64,000 bases of DNA from Pseudomonadota bacterium (GCA_023391815.1 JAEWAF010000064.1:140236-204235); one strand, 5' to 3'. Positions 35,290-44,442 are shown, numbered from the stretch's first letter. Notes: generated by a model from the sequence alone, not told the origin. Made by a program: numbers and translations.

Positions 35290-35979
35290 TGTCTTCACCC
35301 GCTCGTGAATGGCGGTACAGTGCCTGACCAAGCCGGGTCGCGACAGCACATATCGCTTCAGCGGTGTGTCGATCTGATAAAAGTAGATGTTGGCCACGAA
35401 GCCGTAGAGCACGGCGTCGATTTTCTCCGGCTCGGCGCCGAAGAAGAACGGCTTATCGCCGAGAAAGTCGGCAACCACGCGCAGATTGTCCGTACCCCGC
35501 GCATAAACCCGGTCGGGCTCATACCGGCCGATTCCCTGGTAGTGATATCGAAGGCGGTTGTATTCTCGCGCGCCCTCCAGGCTTTCCGCCGTGATCTCGG
35601 GATGCGTGTCGAGCAGTGCTCTCTCGAAAGCGGGCCAGTAACGCTGGTCGCGCCATCGCGAATAGCTCATCTGCCAATACAAGTCATCCAGTGTTCGTCT
35701 CACCAGCAGGTCGAGATTGCGCTGCTGTGAATCCAGCTTCGCGTCGACGTTGAGGCCGCACTGCCGGTCAAGGTAGGCGATGATGGCGTCACTGTCGCCG
35801 ATCGTGGCCGTGCCGTCGATCAGGTAGGGCAGCTGTCCGCGCGGCGCCTCGCGTGTGTCGAGAATGTGCCGATGCTCGAACTCGAGGCGATACAGACGCA
35901 GGAACGCGTAGACCTTGAGCCCGAACGGATTGTTGTCGGCGACGCCGAAGAGGTCGGGATAGGAATAGAGGGTTCGCAT
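35287..35979 (-). CDS. Glutathione S-transferase-like (metaxin/FAX-type) protein
   Basis: The 230-residue protein has a thioredoxin-like N-terminal half (NPFGLKVYAFLRLYRLEFEHRHI, RGQLPYLIDG, IGDSDAIIAYLD) and an all-helical C-terminal half with KPFFFGAEPEKIDAVLYGFVANI. These features match the GST_N_4/GST_C_6 type related to metaxin and failed-axon-connections proteins. The usual GST active-site Ser/Cys/Tyr cannot be assigned. The frame runs open to 36231, but the homologous N-terminus begins at the ATG at 35979. It is divergent from the sigma-54-driven MHS transporter. Confidence 0.8.
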   Translation of the reverse strand: MRTLYSYPDLFGVADNNPFGLKVYAFLRLYRLEFEHRHILDTREAPRGQLPYLIDGTATIGDSDAIIAYLDRQCGLNVDAKLDSQQRNLDLLVRRTLDDLYWQMSYSRWRDQRYWPAFERALLDTHPEITAESLEGAREYNRLRYHYQGIGRYEPDRVYARGTDNLRVVADFLGDKPFFFGAEPEKIDAVLYGFVANIYFYQIDTPLKRYVLSRPGLVRHCTAIHERVKT

Positions 35980-36065
35980 GGGCGTTTTCCGGAGGGAGGA
36001 AGGCTCCTGCCGCTGAGAACCGAATCCTGGTGACCTTGAAACGTACTCTGCTCCGGGGCCCGCGC

Positions 36066-36118
36066 ATAGGCCGCTTTCCGCCGATGGGGATTCCGCGGAT
36101 CGGCAAGATTCTGCCGAT
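36066..36118. promoter_or_regulatory. Paired upstream activating sites for a sigma-54 activator (copy A)
   Basis: Two 20-bp inverted repeats are present: ATAGGC-N8-GCCGAT at 36066-36085 and ATCGGC-N8-GCCGAT at 36099-36118, offset 33 bp (about three helical turns). The downstream site ends 84 bp before the -24 element at 36203. The same arrangement occurs before 41111 and 49819. The spacing and palindromic form are those of NtrC/DctD-type binding sites, and a DctD-like gene lies at 39583. Binding is inferred. A block ATTCACATG at 36162-36170, in an AT-rich stretch, is also conserved in copy C. Confidence 0.7.
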
Positions 36119-36202
36119 CGAGCTGTGCGTTCGCGCGGCCTGCCGGTGTGAGTAATCAGAGATTCACATGATCCCGACTCGGCCGCCGGCCCGCCACGGG
36201 CG

Positions 36203-36218
36203 TGGCATGGGGATTGCA
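36203..36218 (+). promoter_or_regulatory. Sigma-54 (-24/-12) promoter of the MHS transporter gene
   Basis: TGGCATGGGGATTGCA matches the sigma-54 consensus TGGCAC-N5-TTGCW, with GG at -24 and GC at -12 correctly spaced. It is identical to the promoter at 49819. Its position shows that the longer reading frame starting at 36202 is not the true start; the coding ATG is 46 bp downstream. Confidence 0.85.
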
Positions 36219-36264
36219 ATCTGGCCAGCACAGACGAACGGTAATCAGCGCGGTATCACAGAAA

Positions 36265-37611
36265 ATGGCACAGATTGAGCTGGCGGTCGAAGCCGACATT
36301 GCGACAGCGGTGAAGAGTGCGCCCCTCGACGCCGCGGACATGCGTCGGCGGATCAAGGCGATCTTCATCGGATCGGTGGGCAATCTGGTCGAGTGGTACG
36401 ACTTCTACGCCTATGCGGCCTTCGCGCTGTACTTCGCGCACCTGTTCTTCCCGGGCGAGAATGTGGTGGTTCAGCAGCTGAGCGCCGCGCTGCTGTTCGC
36501 GTTCGGTTTCATCGTCCGCCCGCTCGGCGGCATGCTGTTCGGGCATCTGGCCGACCATTACGGACGGCGCACGGCGCTCACGCTGTCGGTGCTGTTGATG
36601 TGTTTCGGCTCGTTGATGATCGCGGTGACACCGACCTATGGCTCGATCGGCATCGTGGCACCGATCATGTTGTTCGTGGCACGCCTCATTCAGGGCCTGA
36701 GCCTCGGCGGCGAGTACGGCACCAGCGCAACTTACCTGAGCGAGATCGCGCACGAGGATCATCGCGGCTTCTTCGCCAGCTTCCAGTACGTGACGCTCAT
36801 CGGCGGCCAGTTGCTGGCCATCCTGGTGCTGTTGCTGCTGCAGAAGGTGTTCCTGACGCATGAGCAGCTGATGGACTGGGGCTGGCGCATTCCATTCATC
36901 ATCGGCGCCGGTCTCGCGATCGTCGCGGCGCTCATGCGCCGGGAACTGCACGAGACCGACGCGTTCGTCGAAGCGAGAAAATCCAAGCCGCGTGAAAGCT
37001 CGACCAAGGCGCTGATGAAATATCCGCGCGAGGTGCTGCTCGTCGTCGGCCTGACGATGGGCGGCACCGCGGCCTTCTACACGTACACCACGTACATGCA
37101 GAAATTTCTGAAGCTGTCGGTCAAGCTCACCGATGATCAGACGACCATGGTGACCGCCGGCTCGTTGCTGTTCGCCATGCTGTTGCAACCGATCTATGGG
37201 GCGATTTCCGACAGGATCGGTCGCAAGTGGTTGCTGATCGGCTTCGGAGTGGCCGGCACGCTGTTTACCATTCCGCTGCTCACATCGTTGCAGGCGGCAC
37301 GGGATCCGTTTCAGGCGTTCTGCCTGATCGCGCTCGCATGGATCATCGTGTCGGGTTACACGTCGATCAACGCGGTGGTGAAAGCAGAGCTGTTCCCCAC
37401 CCGGGTGCGCGCGACGGGCGTCGGGCTGCCTTATGCAATCACGGTATCGCTGTTCGGCGGTACCGCCGAATCCATCGGGCTCTGGTTCAAATCGATCGGG
37501 CACGAGAGCTGGTTCTACTACTACCTGACCGGTTGCATCGCTACGTCGCTCGTGGTCTACCTGCTCATGCGCGATACCAAGAAGGCGTCCGCCATGGATC
37601 GGCATGACTGA
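36265..37611 (+). CDS. MHS-family MFS transporter (KgtP/ProP-like organic acid:H+ symporter)
   Basis: The 448-residue protein has 12 membrane helices and metabolite:H+ symporter signatures: IKAIFIGSVGNLVEWYDFYAYAAFALYFA, FIVRPLGGMLFGHLADHYGRRTAL, RLIQGLSLGGEYGTSATYLSE and AELFPTRVRATGVGLPYA. Relatives move 2-oxoglutarate, citrate, shikimate, proline or betaine. The start at 36265 (MAQIELAVEAD) is dictated by the sigma-54 promoter just upstream. The DctB/DctD pair follows 103 bp downstream, so sensing and uptake of the same carboxylate is likely. Confidence 0.88.
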   Translation: MAQIELAVEADIATAVKSAPLDAADMRRRIKAIFIGSVGNLVEWYDFYAYAAFALYFAHLFFPGENVVVQQLSAALLFAFGFIVRPLGGMLFGHLADHYGRRTALTLSVLLMCFGSLMIAVTPTYGSIGIVAPIMLFVARLIQGLSLGGEYGTSATYLSEIAHEDHRGFFASFQYVTLIGGQLLAILVLLLLQKVFLTHEQLMDWGWRIPFIIGAGLAIVAALMRRELHETDAFVEARKSKPRESSTKALMKYPREVLLVVGLTMGGTAAFYTYTTYMQKFLKLSVKLTDDQTTMVTAGSLLFAMLLQPIYGAISDRIGRKWLLIGFGVAGTLFTIPLLTSLQAARDPFQAFCLIALAWIIVSGYTSINAVVKAELFPTRVRATGVGLPYAITVSLFGGTAESIGLWFKSIGHESWFYYYLTGCIATSLVVYLLMRDTKKASAMDRHD

Positions 37612-37714
37612 CACTTGACGCATTCGCACAGACTTGGTGACATCGCCGAGGGGACCGACGCAACCATCACGTTGGGAAAACAAGTAGCCGCGAAAATCCG
37701 TACTACTCTCGCTC

Positions 37715-39586
37715 ATGAAGCTCGCGGCCAAGACTTTGCAGTCCCTTTGCGTTCGGCGCGCGGCGGTGGCCATTCTGATCGCGACAGCGATCGCCGGATC
37801 CGGATGGCTGGCCTACGAATTGGCTTTGCAGTCCGGCTTCGGCGGCTTGCAACGTGCGGCGAACGATCGGCTCTCGCTGCTTCAGCTCACGCTCGACGCG
37901 ACGATCGAGCGATTCCGTTACCTGCCCACCGCGCTTGCCCAGGCGGCGCCGATCGCCGAGATCTATGAGCATCCCGATTCGCCGCAGGCGAGACAGGCCG
38001 CGAATCAGTATTTGAAATCGCTGAACGAGGCGGCCGGCTCCTCGGACATCTATGTCCTCGATCACAGCGGCGTTGCGCTGGCGGCCAGCAACTATCTCGA
38101 GAACAACAGTTTCCTCGGCAAGAACTACGCGTTCCGCCCGTACTTCACCGAAGCGCTCAACAGCGACGAAGGCCGTTACTACGCGGTCGGTGCCACCACC
38201 GGCAAGCCCGGTTATTTTCTGTGGCACTCGACCAATGAGAACGCAGGGACCGGAGTCGGCGTCGCGGTCGTGAAAGTGGATCTGCACCCGTTGCAGAACG
38301 AATGGAAAAGCACCGGCGCGCTGGTGGCCATGCTCGATCCGAACGGCGTGATCTTCCTGACCAGCCGCCCGAACTGGCAATACCGGCCCATCTCGAAGCT
38401 CTCCGAATCACAACTGCGGCTGTTGCGCGATACGCGTCAATACGGTCGTGCCATCGACGATATGAATCCATTGTTCAACGGCGAGCGGACCGATCACGGC
38501 ATGAAGGTGGTGCGCATCAACGAACCCGAGGAGCGCACCGGTCATGAGTACGTCGTGTTCAACCGGCCGTTGCCGAAGCATGGATGGACGCTGGTCGTCC
38601 TGTTTCCTCTGCAATCCGTGCAGCAGCAGGCTGCGGTGGTCGCCGCTGCCGCGATGCTGGCGGTGCTTGCCGCCTTGCTGATCTACCTGGTCACGCATCA
38701 GCGCCGGCATATCGTGCGCGCCAAGCTCAACGCGCATCACGACCTGGAATTGCGAGTGACCGAACGCACGGCGGAGCTGGCTGCGACCAATTCGCTGTTG
38801 TCGGCGGAGATCAATGAACGAATCAGGACCGAGCGAGACCTGCGTCGTGCGCAGGACAACCTGGTGCACGCGACGAAGATGGCAAGCCTCGGGCAGGCGC
38901 TGGCGGGCGTCGCCCATGAGATCAATCAATCGCTCGCCGCGATGACGACCTACATCGCCGGCGCGCGCATCCTGCTCGACAGGAACGACAAGGACTCGGC
39001 CCTGAAGAATCTGCAACTCGTCTCCGCCATCGTCACCCGCATGGGGGCGTTGACCCAGCATCTGAAGACGTTCGCCCGCAAGGACACGGCATCCAGGCAG
39101 GCGACCGATCTGAACGCGGCGATTCGCTACGCGCTCAGCCTGGTCGACTATCGCCTCGGCGAGCAGGACGTGACTCTGCAAGTCTCGATTCCCGAAGAGG
39201 CGGTGTACGTGATCGGCAATGCCGTTCGACTGGAACAGGTCATCGTCAACCTGATCTCGAATGCGCTCGACGCCATGCGCGAACGGCCGGAGCGGCAGCT
39301 GACGATCGAGCTGGAGCGCGGCGAAGAGCGCGCGAGCCTCCGGGTTCGCGATACCGGTCGGGGCATTGCCCGCGAACACCTCAGCAGCGTGTTCGATCCT
39401 TTCTACACCACGAAGGACGTCGGCCAGGGGCTCGGCCTCGGGCTGTCGATCTCCTACGGCATCATCCAGGACATGGGCGGCGAAATAAGCGTCGAAAGCG
39501 CATTGGATCGAGGCACGACGTTTCGTATCGTTCTGCCGCTCGCCGGCGCCCTGGCTCCTCCAACCGCGGTGGCAATCCAGACATGA
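37715..39586 (+). CDS. DctB-like sensor histidine kinase
   Basis: The 623-residue membrane kinase has helices at about residues 15-37 and 305-328 enclosing a double-PDC (dCache) sensor with FLGKNYAFRPYFTEAL and YFLWHSTNENAGTGVGVAVVKVDL, as in C4-dicarboxylate sensors. A coiled coil follows. The H-box is GVAHEINQSLAAM with His401; the usual proline after Gln is Ser. The kinase core has NLISNALDAM, DTGRGI, FDPFYTTKDVGQGLGLGLSISYGI and a G2 box. It presumably phosphorylates the coupled regulator, whose ATG overlaps its stop by four bases. Ligand is likely an organic acid. Confidence 0.92.
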   Translation: MKLAAKTLQSLCVRRAAVAILIATAIAGSGWLAYELALQSGFGGLQRAANDRLSLLQLTLDATIERFRYLPTALAQAAPIAEIYEHPDSPQARQAANQYLKSLNEAAGSSDIYVLDHSGVALAASNYLENNSFLGKNYAFRPYFTEALNSDEGRYYAVGATTGKPGYFLWHSTNENAGTGVGVAVVKVDLHPLQNEWKSTGALVAMLDPNGVIFLTSRPNWQYRPISKLSESQLRLLRDTRQYGRAIDDMNPLFNGERTDHGMKVVRINEPEERTGHEYVVFNRPLPKHGWTLVVLFPLQSVQQQAAVVAAAAMLAVLAALLIYLVTHQRRHIVRAKLNAHHDLELRVTERTAELAATNSLLSAEINERIRTERDLRRAQDNLVHATKMASLGQALAGVAHEINQSLAAMTTYIAGARILLDRNDKDSALKNLQLVSAIVTRMGALTQHLKTFARKDTASRQATDLNAAIRYALSLVDYRLGEQDVTLQVSIPEEAVYVIGNAVRLEQVIVNLISNALDAMRERPERQLTIELERGEERASLRVRDTGRGIAREHLSSVFDPFYTTKDVGQGLGLGLSISYGIIQDMGGEISVESALDRGTTFRIVLPLAGALAPPTAVAIQT

Positions 39587-40962
39587 ATCCCACAGTCCTC
39601 GTTGTCGACGATGAAGAACAGGTACGCCACTCGATCGCGCAATGGCTCGAATTGGGTGGCCACACCGTTGAGACCGCCGCGGATGCGGACGCCGCGCTCG
39701 CGGTCATCCGGCGAAGGGCGCCCAAGGTGGTCGTAACGGATTTCAAGATGCCGCGTAAATCGGGCATGGATCTGATGCGCGAACTGCAGCGCTTCGAGCC
39801 GGACATTCCCGTTGTGCTTCTCACCGCGCACGGCGACGTGCCGCTCGCGGTCGCCGCCATGCGCGAGGGCGCCTACGATTTTCTGCAAAAGCCGTATGTG
39901 CCCGAACACCTCTCGGCAGTGGTGGCGCGTGCCATCGAGCAACGCCGGTTGAAAGAAGAATTACAGCAGCTGTCCGGACGCGTCGCCGCCCACGAAGGAT
40001 TGCAGGCTCACATTGTCGGCGCTTCGGCCGCGATCGCGCGCGTTCGCGACATGGTGGCGGAGCTGTCTCTGCACGATCCCAACGTGATCATCACCGGGCA
40101 GACCGGTACCGGCAAGGAAGTGGTTGCTCGCGCCTTGCACGATTTCGGACCGCGCTCGAAGGCGCCGTTCGTCGCCATCAATTGCGCGGCGCTGCCTGAA
40201 GAGTTGTTCGAAAGCGAACTGTTCGGCCATGAAGCGGGCGCGTTCACCGGAGCGCGCGGCGCGCGGGTCGGCAAATTCGAATTCGCGCACGGTGGCACGC
40301 TGCTGCTGGATGAGATCGAGAGCATGCCGCTGGCATTGCAAGCGAAGCTGTTGCGCGTTTTGCAGGAGAAGGTGGTCGAGCGCGTCGGTTCGAACAAGAG
40401 CGTGCCGGTCAATGTGCGGGTGATCGCGGCAACCAAATACGATCTGGAGGAACAGGGCCGGCTCGGCCGGTTCCGTCCCGATCTCTACTATCGGCTGGCC
40501 GGCGCCGAAATTCCGTTGCCGCCGCTGAAGGCGCGCGAGGGAGACATTCTGCTGTTGTTCGAACACTTCGCGACGCGCGCCGCTTCGATTGCAGGACAGC
40601 CGCATCGATCGTTGTCGTCCTCCGACGTCGAGGCATTGCTCACGCACAGCTGGCCCGGCAACGTGCGGGAATTGAAGAGCGTGGCCGAGCGTTATGCGCT
40701 GGGGCTGAAGTCGATGGGCCGAACGGTGCCGGAGATTCTCGGCAAAGCCGCGCCGATCCCGGCCGCTGGCGGCTCGGCGCTGGCGGATCGGGTCGCCGCC
40801 TACGAACGGCAATTGATCGAGGCCGCGCTGAAAGATCATGGCGGTTCGATCAGCGCAGTGATCGAGGTGCTCGGCATTCCGCGGCGTACGTTGAACGAAA
40901 AAATGGTCAAGTACGGATTGATCCGGCCAGGGCGCGACGCCGGCGCGAATCACCACGCCTGA
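39583..40962 (+). CDS. DctD-like sigma-54-dependent response regulator
   Basis: The 459-residue activator has an N-terminal receiver domain (Asp9-Asp10, phosphorylation site Asp53 in VVVTDFKMP, lysine in FLQKPY). The AAA+ sigma-54 interaction domain contains TGQTGTGKEVVARALH (Walker A), the GAFTGA loop (about residue 220), GGTLLLDEIES (Walker B) and HSWPGNVRELKS. A Fis-type helix-turn-helix lies at the C-terminus (GGSISAVIEVLGIPRRTLNEKM). It is coupled to the kinase gene. Three sigma-54 promoters with matching paired palindromes lie within 14 kb, one pair starting two bases after this gene's stop codon, so it is the obvious candidate activator. Confidence 0.93.
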   Translation: MNPTVLVVDDEEQVRHSIAQWLELGGHTVETAADADAALAVIRRRAPKVVVTDFKMPRKSGMDLMRELQRFEPDIPVVLLTAHGDVPLAVAAMREGAYDFLQKPYVPEHLSAVVARAIEQRRLKEELQQLSGRVAAHEGLQAHIVGASAAIARVRDMVAELSLHDPNVIITGQTGTGKEVVARALHDFGPRSKAPFVAINCAALPEELFESELFGHEAGAFTGARGARVGKFEFAHGGTLLLDEIESMPLALQAKLLRVLQEKVVERVGSNKSVPVNVRVIAATKYDLEEQGRLGRFRPDLYYRLAGAEIPLPPLKAREGDILLLFEHFATRAASIAGQPHRSLSSSDVEALLTHSWPGNVRELKSVAERYALGLKSMGRTVPEILGKAAPIPAAGGSALADRVAAYERQLIEAALKDHGGSISAVIEVLGIPRRTLNEKMVKYGLIRPGRDAGANHHA

Positions 40963-40963
40963 G

Positions 40964-41016
40964 ATGGGCGGTTTTCGGCCGATGCTCAAATCGGCAATCG
41001 GCGATTTTCCGCTGAT
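40964..41016. promoter_or_regulatory. Paired upstream activating sites (copy B)
   Basis: The sites are ATGGGC-N8-GCCGAT at 40964-40983 and ATCGGC-N8-GCTGAT at 40997-41016, offset 33 bp exactly as in copy A. An extra half-site ATCGGC lies at 40990-40995. The second site ends 94 bp before the -24 element at 41111, about one helical turn further than in copies A and C, so the same face of the DNA is kept. The pair begins just after the regulator's stop codon. Confidence 0.65.
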
Positions 41017-41110
41017 CGGTCCCGGCGGGGCGCGCTCACCGGCCACTGCAGCCCCAAAAAAATTCCTACCGACAAGGCTTTACGCAGCGCGCGGCCGTTC
41101 AACGGCGAGC

Positions 41111-41126
41111 TGGCACGTGGATTGCT
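41111..41126 (+). promoter_or_regulatory. Sigma-54 (-24/-12) promoter of the periplasmic redox operon
   Basis: TGGCACGTGGATTGCT is a perfect match to TGGCACG-N4-TTGCW. Transcription would start near 41137, leaving an untranslated leader of about 160 bases before the ATG at 41298. No other promoter-like element is evident in the gap. Confidence 0.85.
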
Positions 41127-41203
41127 ATATCTGATGTAGAAGCGACCGCAGGGGCCGCGAGCGACGCGCGTGATCCGTTGGCTCTACGCAATCTGTGTTG
41201 TTC

Positions 41204-41238
41204 CTCGTTTGAAACGTTGCTGCTCGTTTGATACGTAG
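41204..41238. repeat. Tandem 16-bp direct repeat in the redox-operon leader
   Basis: CTCGTTTGAAACGTTG (41204-41219) and CTCGTTTGATACGTAG (41223-41238) match at 14 of 16 positions with a 19-bp period, inside the leader after the sigma-54 promoter. Each copy contains a partly symmetric CGTTTGAAACG-like core. It could be a site for a second regulator or a leader RNA element. Confidence 0.45.
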
Positions 41239-41297
41239 TGCGTCGGAGGAGCGAGAGCCAGTGCAGTTCGAGCTCGTCCGTTTGAGAAGGGGGTTAC

Positions 41298-43043
41298 ATG
41301 CGTCTGTTGTCGAGTGAACGGTGTCCGTCAGTTGGACGATGGTCCTCGCGCCTGCTTGGATCGGCGGCGGGACTGCTGACCACCCTCGCATTGGCGAGCT
41401 ATTCCGGAATATCGGCTAGCGCGCAGGGAGCGGCGACGTCGGCCACCGCTCAACAAACACAGGCGCCGCTCGAGGAGCCGCAAGACACGGGCTCTCTGAG
41501 CCGGCTGCGGTTGCTGACCGAGGAGCAGTACCTCAACACCGTCCGCTATGTGTTCGGCCCCGACGTGGCCCCCGAGCCTCACTTCCCTCCGGCGCAGCGT
41601 CGCGACGGTCTGCTCGCGCTCGGCTCTTCGATCACCGGCGTGACCACGGCGCAGCTCGAGCTGTATCAGAAGGCCGCGGTCACGATCGCCAACACCGTGG
41701 TCGATCCCAAATATCGCGCCTTCCTGATCACCTGCAAGCCCAGGAACGAGAAAGCGGCCGACAAGGCTTGCGCGACTCAATTCCTGAAGGAGAAAGGCCG
41801 ACTGCTGAATCGTCGTCCGCTGGCGCGCGAGGAGCTCGATGCGTTCGTCGCCGAGGCAAACAAGTCAGCCGATCAGCTCAAGGATTTTTACGCCGGCATC
41901 GGCGTTGCGCTCGAAGCGATGCTGGTCAGCCCCAACGTGTTGTTCGTCGCCGAGACCACCGAGCCGGATCCGGCGCGTCCCGGTCGCGAACGTCTCGACG
42001 CGTTCTCGCTCGCAACTCGCCTGTCTTTGTTTCTGTGGAACGCGGTGCCCGACGACAACGTGCTGAAGGCTGCCGAGAGCGGCGAAATCCAGACGCCGAA
42101 AGGCCGCGCGCGCGTCGTCGACATGATGCTTGCAAGCCGTCGTCTCGACGCTGGTGTGCGCGCCTTCTTCGACGACATGTTCGGCTTTGACGATTTCAAT
42201 TCGCTGTCGAAGGATCCGGCGACATACCCGCAGTTCACCGGCCAGGTAGCGCAGGACGCGCGCGAGCAGACCTTGCGCACCATCGTCGATCATCTCGTCA
42301 ACAAGCGCGGCGACTACCGCGATCTCTTCACGACTCGCGAGACGTTCATTTCGCCGGCGCTCGCCGTGCTCTACGGCGAGCCCGCGCCTGCCGGTTGGAC
42401 GCCGTACACGGAAGCACCCGACAGCCCGCGCGCCGGTCTGTTGAGCCAGGTCAGTTTTCTTGCACTCCATTCCCATCCCACGCGCTCTTCTCCCACTCTG
42501 CGCGGCAAGGCGCTGCGTGAGACGTTGCTATGTCAGCGCGTGCCGCCGCCGCCGCCCAATGTCGACTTCTCGGCGGTCGACAATCCGGACTCGCCGTTCG
42601 CGACTCAGCGTGAGCGCGTCGCATTTCATCTGAAGAATCCGGTCTGCGCCGGCTGCCACAAGATCACCGATCCGATGGGGCTGGCGCTGGAGAACTTTGA
42701 CAGCAGCGGCCGCTATCGCGAAGAGGAGCGCGGCACCAAGATCGACGCGAGCGGCACGCTCGACGGTAAAGCTTTCTCCGGCGCAACCAGCCTCGGGCAG
42801 GTGCTCCACGATTACCCGGGTCTCACCTCCTGTTTAGTGCAGCGGGTTTACAGCTACGGCGCGGGCGGCGCGATTCGTCCCGAAGACAAGAAGACGCTCG
42901 ATTACTTCAATGCGCGCTTCGCCGAAGCGGGCTATCGCGTGCCGGATCTGCTGCGCACGATTGCGCTCAGCAACGCATTCTCGGAAATCGTCGCACCGAA
43001 GTCGCCGGCGCCGGCTGTGAAGACAGCCAGCGCCGCGAACTGA
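41298..43043 (+). CDS. DUF1592/DUF1588/DUF1585-type c-type cytochrome-like protein, exported
   Basis: The 581-residue exported protein (signal about residues 15-43) has the domain family found with DUF1552 proteins. It contains LLTEEQYLNTVRYVFG (DUF1587-like), LDAFSLATRLSLFLWNAVPDDNVLKAAESGEI and FFDDMFGFDDF (DUF1592). These are followed by RETFISPALAVLYG, RAGLLSQVSFLALHSHPTRSSPTLRGKALRETLLCQRVPPPPPNV (DUF1588) and a C-terminal DUF1585-like part. A CAGCH heme-c site lies in NPVCAGCHKITDPMGLALENFD (about residue 450). The biochemical role of the family is not established; heme binding implies electron transfer. It is the first gene of the sigma-54 operon. Confidence 0.87.
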   Translation: MRLLSSERCPSVGRWSSRLLGSAAGLLTTLALASYSGISASAQGAATSATAQQTQAPLEEPQDTGSLSRLRLLTEEQYLNTVRYVFGPDVAPEPHFPPAQRRDGLLALGSSITGVTTAQLELYQKAAVTIANTVVDPKYRAFLITCKPRNEKAADKACATQFLKEKGRLLNRRPLAREELDAFVAEANKSADQLKDFYAGIGVALEAMLVSPNVLFVAETTEPDPARPGRERLDAFSLATRLSLFLWNAVPDDNVLKAAESGEIQTPKGRARVVDMMLASRRLDAGVRAFFDDMFGFDDFNSLSKDPATYPQFTGQVAQDAREQTLRTIVDHLVNKRGDYRDLFTTRETFISPALAVLYGEPAPAGWTPYTEAPDSPRAGLLSQVSFLALHSHPTRSSPTLRGKALRETLLCQRVPPPPPNVDFSAVDNPDSPFATQRERVAFHLKNPVCAGCHKITDPMGLALENFDSSGRYREEERGTKIDASGTLDGKAFSGATSLGQVLHDYPGLTSCLVQRVYSYGAGGAIRPEDKKTLDYFNARFAEAGYRVPDLLRTIALSNAFSEIVAPKSPAPAVKTASAAN

Positions 43044-43062
43044 TGAAGAGGGGGAACAAGCA

Positions 43063-44397
43063 ATGTCAAAACTCACACGCCGCCGTGTTCTTCGCGGAAT
43101 CCTCCAGGGCGGAGCCGTCACGGTCGGATTGCCGCTCCTGAATTGCTTCCTCAACGACAACGGCAATGCCTATGCGGATGGCACGCCGCTGCCGATTCGA
43201 TACGGCACCTGGCTCTGGGGCCTGGGCATGAGCAAGAATGTGTTCGTGCCGAAGAAGACCGGGCCGGGCTACGATCTTCCCGAGGAGCTGGTCGCGCTCA
43301 AGAACGTGCGCGATCAGATCAATCTCTACACGAACCTCACCGCGTTTCGCGACGGCGCGTTCTTCTGCCACTTCACCGGCTGGATGGTGTTCCGCTCGGG
43401 CACCTCGCCGACGGTCGCCAACCAGGCGCCCTCGGAGACGCTCGATGTGATCGTCGCCAATCAGATCGGCCGCACCACGCGCTTCAAGAACCTGACCGCT
43501 ACCGCGACCGGCGACGTGCGAACGGTCGTGTCCTACGAGAACGCCAACACGCCGAACTCGCCGGAGTTCTCACCGGTGAACTTCTACAAGCGCCTGTTCG
43601 GTCCGGATTTCCAGGATCCGAATGCTCCCACCTTCGCACCGAGTCCCCTCATCATGGCGCGCAAGAGCGCGCTGTCGGCGGTGACCGAGCAACGCAAGGC
43701 GCTCGAAAAGAAGGTCGGTGCCGAGGATCGGCAGCGGCTCGATCAATACTTCACCGGCCTGCGTCATCTCGAACAGCAGTTCGATCATCAGCTGACCAAG
43801 CCCGAGCCGCGCGCGGCCTGCGTGGTGCCTCCGGCGCCGAAGGAAGATCCGAAGCTCGGCAACGAAGCGAGCCTGGTCGCCGAGCGTCACAAGATGATGA
43901 CCGATCTGCTGGTCATGGCAGTCGCGTGCGACCAGACGCGCGTGTTCAACATGGCTTACTCGAACGCGCAGGCCAACACCACCAAGCCCGGTTACGAGAA
44001 GCCGCATCATACGACGACTCATGAAGAGCCGACGGATGCGCAGCTCGGCTATCAGCCCAATGCATCGTGGTTCCTGCGCCGGTCGATGGAGTCGTGGGCT
44101 TATTTCGTCGAAGCCTTCAACAACGTGAAGGAGGGCGACGGTACGCTGCTCGACAATTGTTTGATCATGGCCAATACCGACGTGGCGAACGCGCGCATCC
44201 ATTCGCTCGAAGAGATGCCGGCATTCACGGCGGGCAGAGCCGGCGGCAGAGTCAAGACCGGCATGCACATCGACTGCAAGGGTGCGCAAGGAACCCAGCT
44301 CGGCTTTACCACAATGAAGGTCATGGGCCTGGATATTCCCTCCTGGGGAACCAAGAGCAACCAGACCAGCAAGGTCATCAGCGAAATTCTGGTCTGA
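43063..44397 (+). CDS. DUF1552-family protein, Tat-exported
   Basis: The 444-residue protein has a twin-arginine leader (LTRRRVLRGILQGGAVTVGLPLLN) and the DUF1552 body: RYGTWLWGLGM, LVALKNVRDQINLYTNLTAF, FCHFTGWMVFRSGTSPT, ESWAYFVEAFNNVKEGDGTLLDNCLIMANTDVA. DUF1552 proteins are regularly next to DUF1592 proteins and resemble the alkaline-phosphatase-like DUF1501 group, but no function is proven. Tat export suggests folding, and perhaps cofactor loading, before transport. It sits 19 bp after the DUF1592 gene with a GGGGAA ribosome site. Confidence 0.87.
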   Translation: MSKLTRRRVLRGILQGGAVTVGLPLLNCFLNDNGNAYADGTPLPIRYGTWLWGLGMSKNVFVPKKTGPGYDLPEELVALKNVRDQINLYTNLTAFRDGAFFCHFTGWMVFRSGTSPTVANQAPSETLDVIVANQIGRTTRFKNLTATATGDVRTVVSYENANTPNSPEFSPVNFYKRLFGPDFQDPNAPTFAPSPLIMARKSALSAVTEQRKALEKKVGAEDRQRLDQYFTGLRHLEQQFDHQLTKPEPRAACVVPPAPKEDPKLGNEASLVAERHKMMTDLLVMAVACDQTRVFNMAYSNAQANTTKPGYEKPHHTTTHEEPTDAQLGYQPNASWFLRRSMESWAYFVEAFNNVKEGDGTLLDNCLIMANTDVANARIHSLEEMPAFTAGRAGGRVKTGMHIDCKGAQGTQLGFTTMKVMGLDIPSWGTKSNQTSKVISEILV

Positions 44398-44442
44398 GCC
44401 GCGCTCGCGGAGCGGATCGGGCGCTGAGCAAAAGGGGGATCG

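Noticed and set aside
36202..36264. In-frame upstream start for the MHS transporter
   Set aside because: This stretch contains the -24/-12 promoter itself, so it cannot be translated from that promoter; MHS proteins align from 36265.
36256..37773. 505-residue minus-strand frame opposite the MHS transporter gene
   Set aside because: The plus strand has strong MHS motifs and a sigma-54 promoter; the antisense product is Gln/Arg/His-rich with no recognisable domain.
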